This document shows, one piece after another, positions 62,547 to 64,000 of a DNA stretch of 64,000 nucleotides. The stretch is taken from assembly GCA_938021675.1 (NCBI GenBank), contig CALIFY010000001.1, positions 62,001 to 126,000 on the forward strand, in the 5' to 3' direction. Positions within the stretch are counted from its first letter, which is position 1. Each line of letters begins with the position of its first letter. The position numbers and the translations under genes were made by a program. This stretch comes from an uncultured Acidimicrobiales bacterium. GTDB lineage: Bacteria; Actinomycetota; Acidimicrobiia; Acidimicrobiales; SZUA-35. A model generated the notes under the pieces. The model saw only the letters and a program-made list of their open reading frames with translations, was not told where the DNA came from and did not search any database.

Positions 62547-64000
62547 TCGGCTTCCACCGTCACCGGACTTGTTGCGCCGGTGACCGATTCAGTTCCAGCC
62601 GGATTGGGATCTCGCTCCTCCGGCTCATCGAGCTCGGAGATAAGTAGGTTGGGGTCGATACCGAGGGCGACCTGTAGCTGTTCGGCGTCGAGGTCACCAA
62701 CCGAACTCGACTTCGGCAATACCATGTCAGCGATCTGTCGCTTGCCGGCGACAACTTCTTCGACCCGCTCATCGACCGTGCCTGGGCACACGAGGCGGTG
62801 ACAAATCACCGTGTTGCGCTGACCTATCCGCCACACGCGGTCGCGGGCCTGATCCTCCACCGCCGGGTTCCACCACCGGTCGTAGAGAACGACGTGACTG
62901 GCAGCGGTGAGGTTCAACCCTGTCCCGCCGGCCTTGAGCGACAGCACCATCGCTCCGGCCTCGTCGCTGGCTTGGAATTCACTGACCAGCTTGTCGCGGG
63001 CGCCTCGGCTAAGTCCGCCGTGGTAGCAGTGAATTCGCTTTCCTGTCCGTTCGGTCAGGTAGGCCGCCAGTTTCTCGCCCCACGACGCGAAGTGAGTAAA
63101 GATAAGAACTCGCTCATCTGCGGCAAACACGTTGTCGACGATCTGATTGAGCCGAGCGAGCTTGCCAGATCGACCATCGAGCGGTTTGTCGTCTGTTTGG
63201 TAGGCGGCGGGATGGTTACAGATCTGTTTGAGCGCAGTGATGGCGGCGAGGACCGCTCCTTTACGTTGACTCCCCTGCTCAGCATTGGAGGTCTCAGCCG
63301 CCAAGCCGTCTAGCACAGCTTGGTAGAGGCCAACCTGCTCCGGTGTCATCGCGCAATGATCGAGTTCGTCGATCCGGTCCGGCAATTCGGCTGCGATCTG
63401 AGGCTCGGCTTTGGTTCGGCGGAATACGAGGATGCCGTTCAAGGCACGCAGCGCGTTTTCCGCGGCGTCTCGGCTCGTCCCTTCGTTGGATAGCTGAGCC
63501 ACGAAAGCGGCCCTGCCCCCGACGAGGCCGGGGTTTGTAAAGTCCATGATGGCCCAGAGGTCGCCCAGCCCGTTCTCGATAGGAGTGCCGGTCAACGCCA
63601 CCCTGGTTCGAGCTTCGAGCCGACGCAGCTGCTGGGCGGTTTCCGAAGTCGGGTTCTTGATGGCTTGGGCCTCGTCGAGTACGACTTTGTCCCAGCCGAC
63701 CTTTTCCAGAGCATCCATATCGCGAACGGCGGTTCCGTACGTCGTGATAACCAAGCCGGCGTTGGATGCCATGCGCTCGATTTGCCCCGCCGGTGTGCGG
63801 TTTTGGCCATGATGCACGACGACATCGAGATCGGGTACAAACTTCTGGGCTTCGGCATGCCAGTTACCAACCACCGCTGGCGGAGCGATAACGAGCGCTG
63901 GACCGCTGGCCTTCGTCAACTCGATATGAGCCAACATCGTTGGGGTCTTCCCCAACCCCATGTCGAGTGCCAAGCAGCCGCCAAGACCGGCCGAATCAAG
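62543..64000 (-). CDS. SNF2-family DNA helicase/ATPase, 5' end beyond the window
   Basis: 485 C-terminal residues are present; the frame runs open through the last base. Motif I is DMGLGKT, motif II DEAQ (VVLDEAQAIKN), then TGTPIENGLGDLW (III), and the helicase C-terminal half with YHGGLSRGARD, LSLKAGGTGLNLTAAS and DRVWRIGQRNTV (V and VI). Double-stranded DNA translocase of the bacterial Snf2/HepA type. The missing N-terminal part cannot be judged. The small basic gene is coupled downstream. Confidence 0.93.
   Translation of the reverse strand, partial: LDSAGLGGCLALDMGLGKTPTMLAHIELTKASGPALVIAPPAVVGNWHAEAQKFVPDLDVVVHHGQNRTPAGQIERMASNAGLVITTYGTAVRDMDALEKVGWDKVVLDEAQAIKNPTSETAQQLRRLEARTRVALTGTPIENGLGDLWAIMDFTNPGLVGGRAAFVAQLSNEGTSRDAAENALRALNGILVFRRTKAEPQIAAELPDRIDELDHCAMTPEQVGLYQAVLDGLAAETSNAEQGSQRKGAVLAAITALKQICNHPAAYQTDDKPLDGRSGKLARLNQIVDNVFAADERVLIFTHFASWGEKLAAYLTERTGKRIHCYHGGLSRGARDKLVSEFQASDEAGAMVLSLKAGGTGLNLTAASHVVLYDRWWNPAVEDQARDRVWRIGQRNTVICHRLVCPGTVDERVEEVVAGKRQIADMVLPKSSSVGDLDAEQLQVALGIDPNLLISELDEPEERDPNPAGTESVTGATSPVTVEAE

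Overview
The window is about 64 kb of GC-rich, gene-dense chromosome from an actinobacterium. The protein families suggest the class Acidimicrobiia or a relative, but I cannot place it more precisely from sequence alone. The pointers are a fused FbiC F420-biosynthesis protein, a complete CvnABCD 'conservon', DUF3151, a PaaX-type regulator, a large BTAD/AAA regulator and a SUF-only Fe-S assembly operon. I found no rRNA or tRNA gene, CRISPR array, transposase or prophage. No stretch over 300 bases lacks a gene or gene remnant.

Layout. 0-6 kb: 3' part of fbiC, a LOG-family protein, a divergent pair of uncharacterised genes, a ClC channel. 6-16 kb: RNase D, mobA, DUF3151, patatin, pyruvate kinase, flavin reductase, a crotonase/SirB1-type pair, then GDPD plus gamma-glutamyltransferase. 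16-21.6 kb: a second crotonase coupled to a DUF5522 protein, the cvnABCD operon and a divergent DUF4388 protein. 21.6-27.7 kb: gltBD. 27.8-33.5 kb: M18 aminopeptidase, membrane pyrophosphatase, a degenerate dehydrogenase-like protein, a zinc metallopeptidase. 33.5-39 kb: acyltransferase, psuG, lipoprotein, amidase, PaaX regulator, fatty acid desaturase. 39-43 kb: flavodoxin, a selenoprotein of the Rdx/SelW type, TrmH methyltransferase, a sortase with a probable substrate, DUF952. 43-51 kb: a decayed moaA, then nfu, mrp-DUF971, sufT, sufD, sufC, sufB, erpA, a ferredoxin remnant and divergent sufR. 51-64 kb: a duplicated-HTH small protein, aldose epimerase, an ApbE/ferric-reductase-like operon, M20 peptidase, BTAD/AAA regulator, DsbA-like protein and a SNF2 helicase cut by the window end.

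The most notable item is at 39604-39870. It is an 88-residue Rdx-family gene whose CxxC motif is encoded as TGC-GTT-CCG-TGA, with good family similarity on both sides of the in-frame TGA and a small hairpin 13 bases after it. Standard gene calling would start downstream of the TGA and lose the active site. The organism therefore very probably uses selenocysteine.

A second theme is promoter architecture. Many genes start 6-8 bases after a TANNNT hexamer, which implies leaderless transcripts. At five places the hexamer is part of a symmetric ANNNTANNNT decamer, which could fire in both directions. Other points include a leaderless nine-codon mini-ORF coupled to the amidase start, two gene remnants in or beside the suf operon, and in-frame minisatellites clustered around the desaturase gene.
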